DNA from: Rhodospirillales bacterium
Lineage (GTDB): Bacteria; Pseudomonadota; Alphaproteobacteria; Reyranellales; Reyranellaceae
Assembly (NCBI GenBank): GCA_013205335.1
Contig: JABMNB010000052.1
Coordinates: 1-6,143 of the forward strand
Length of the DNA: 6,143 nt
Direction of reading: 5' to 3'
Made by a program: the position numbers and the translations under genes. Shown piece by piece: positions 6,108 through 6,143 of the stretch; the stretch's first letter is position 1, and every line of letters starts with the position of its first letter. The notes under the pieces are model-generated. The model had not been told where the DNA came from. It ran no database searches and saw only the letters and a list, made by a program, of their open reading frames with translations.

Positions 6108-6143
6108 GCTCCGGACGCCCGGGCCGCTCCTCCCGAGGCTCAC
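6108..6143. repeat. 36-bp terminal direct repeat, right copy
   Basis: Identical to bases 1-36 in the same orientation; see the left copy for interpretation. The bases just before it (6104-6107, ACCC) have no counterpart at the left end because the window begins there. Confidence 0.9.

Noticed and set aside
5460..6143. 227-codon open frame on the minus strand at the right end
   Set aside because: It runs antisense to the methyltransferase C terminus and the transposase fragment, is rich in Arg/Ser/Ala, and shows no motif.
1..6143. CRISPR array, tRNA or rRNA genes
   Set aside because: No spaced repeats, no cloverleaf and no rRNA-like sequence were found on either strand.

Overview
High-GC accessory DNA, most likely from a Pseudomonadota (proteobacterial) genome. 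The evidence for this is the codon use, the Shine-Dalgarno-type starts, a remnant of an IS91-family transposase, and a decayed acyl-CoA synthetase of a type common in alpha- and betaproteobacteria. Genus cannot be read from this window.

Layout. Positions 85-433 (minus strand) hold the broken C-terminal end of an AMP-forming acyl-CoA synthetase. Positions 434-633 are a non-coding, locally AT-rich control region with a candidate promoter and two overlapping palindromes. A tightly packed plus-strand cassette of five genes follows: a 75-residue basic protein (634-861), a 597-residue GHKL-type ATPase (872-2665), a 310-residue protein of unknown function (2662-3594), a DUF6339-like protein whose frame is cut by one in-frame TGA (3598-4320), and a C5 cytosine DNA methyltransferase with all the main motifs (4337-5623). 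Eight bases after the methyltransferase stop lies a frameshifted fragment of an IS91-type HUH transposase (5632-5873). Positions 5874-6107 are gene-free with two inverted repeats. The first and last 36 bases of the window are identical, so the window is either one turn of a circle of about 6107 bp or is bounded by a direct repeat.

Working together. The gaps are 10 nt, a 4-nt ATGA overlap, 3 nt and 16 nt, which indicates one operon. A GHKL ATPase of MutL/MORC-like type beside a 5-methylcytosine methyltransferase points to a restriction-modification-like or anti-phage cassette in which the methyltransferase marks self DNA and the ATPase with the unknown proteins acts on unmarked DNA. No recognisable nuclease is present. 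Either one of the unknown proteins is the effector, or an effector gene was lost where the IS91 remnant now sits. The defence role is an inference from gene content. The interrupted DUF6339-like gene raises the possibility that this copy is inactive or depends on UGA readthrough.
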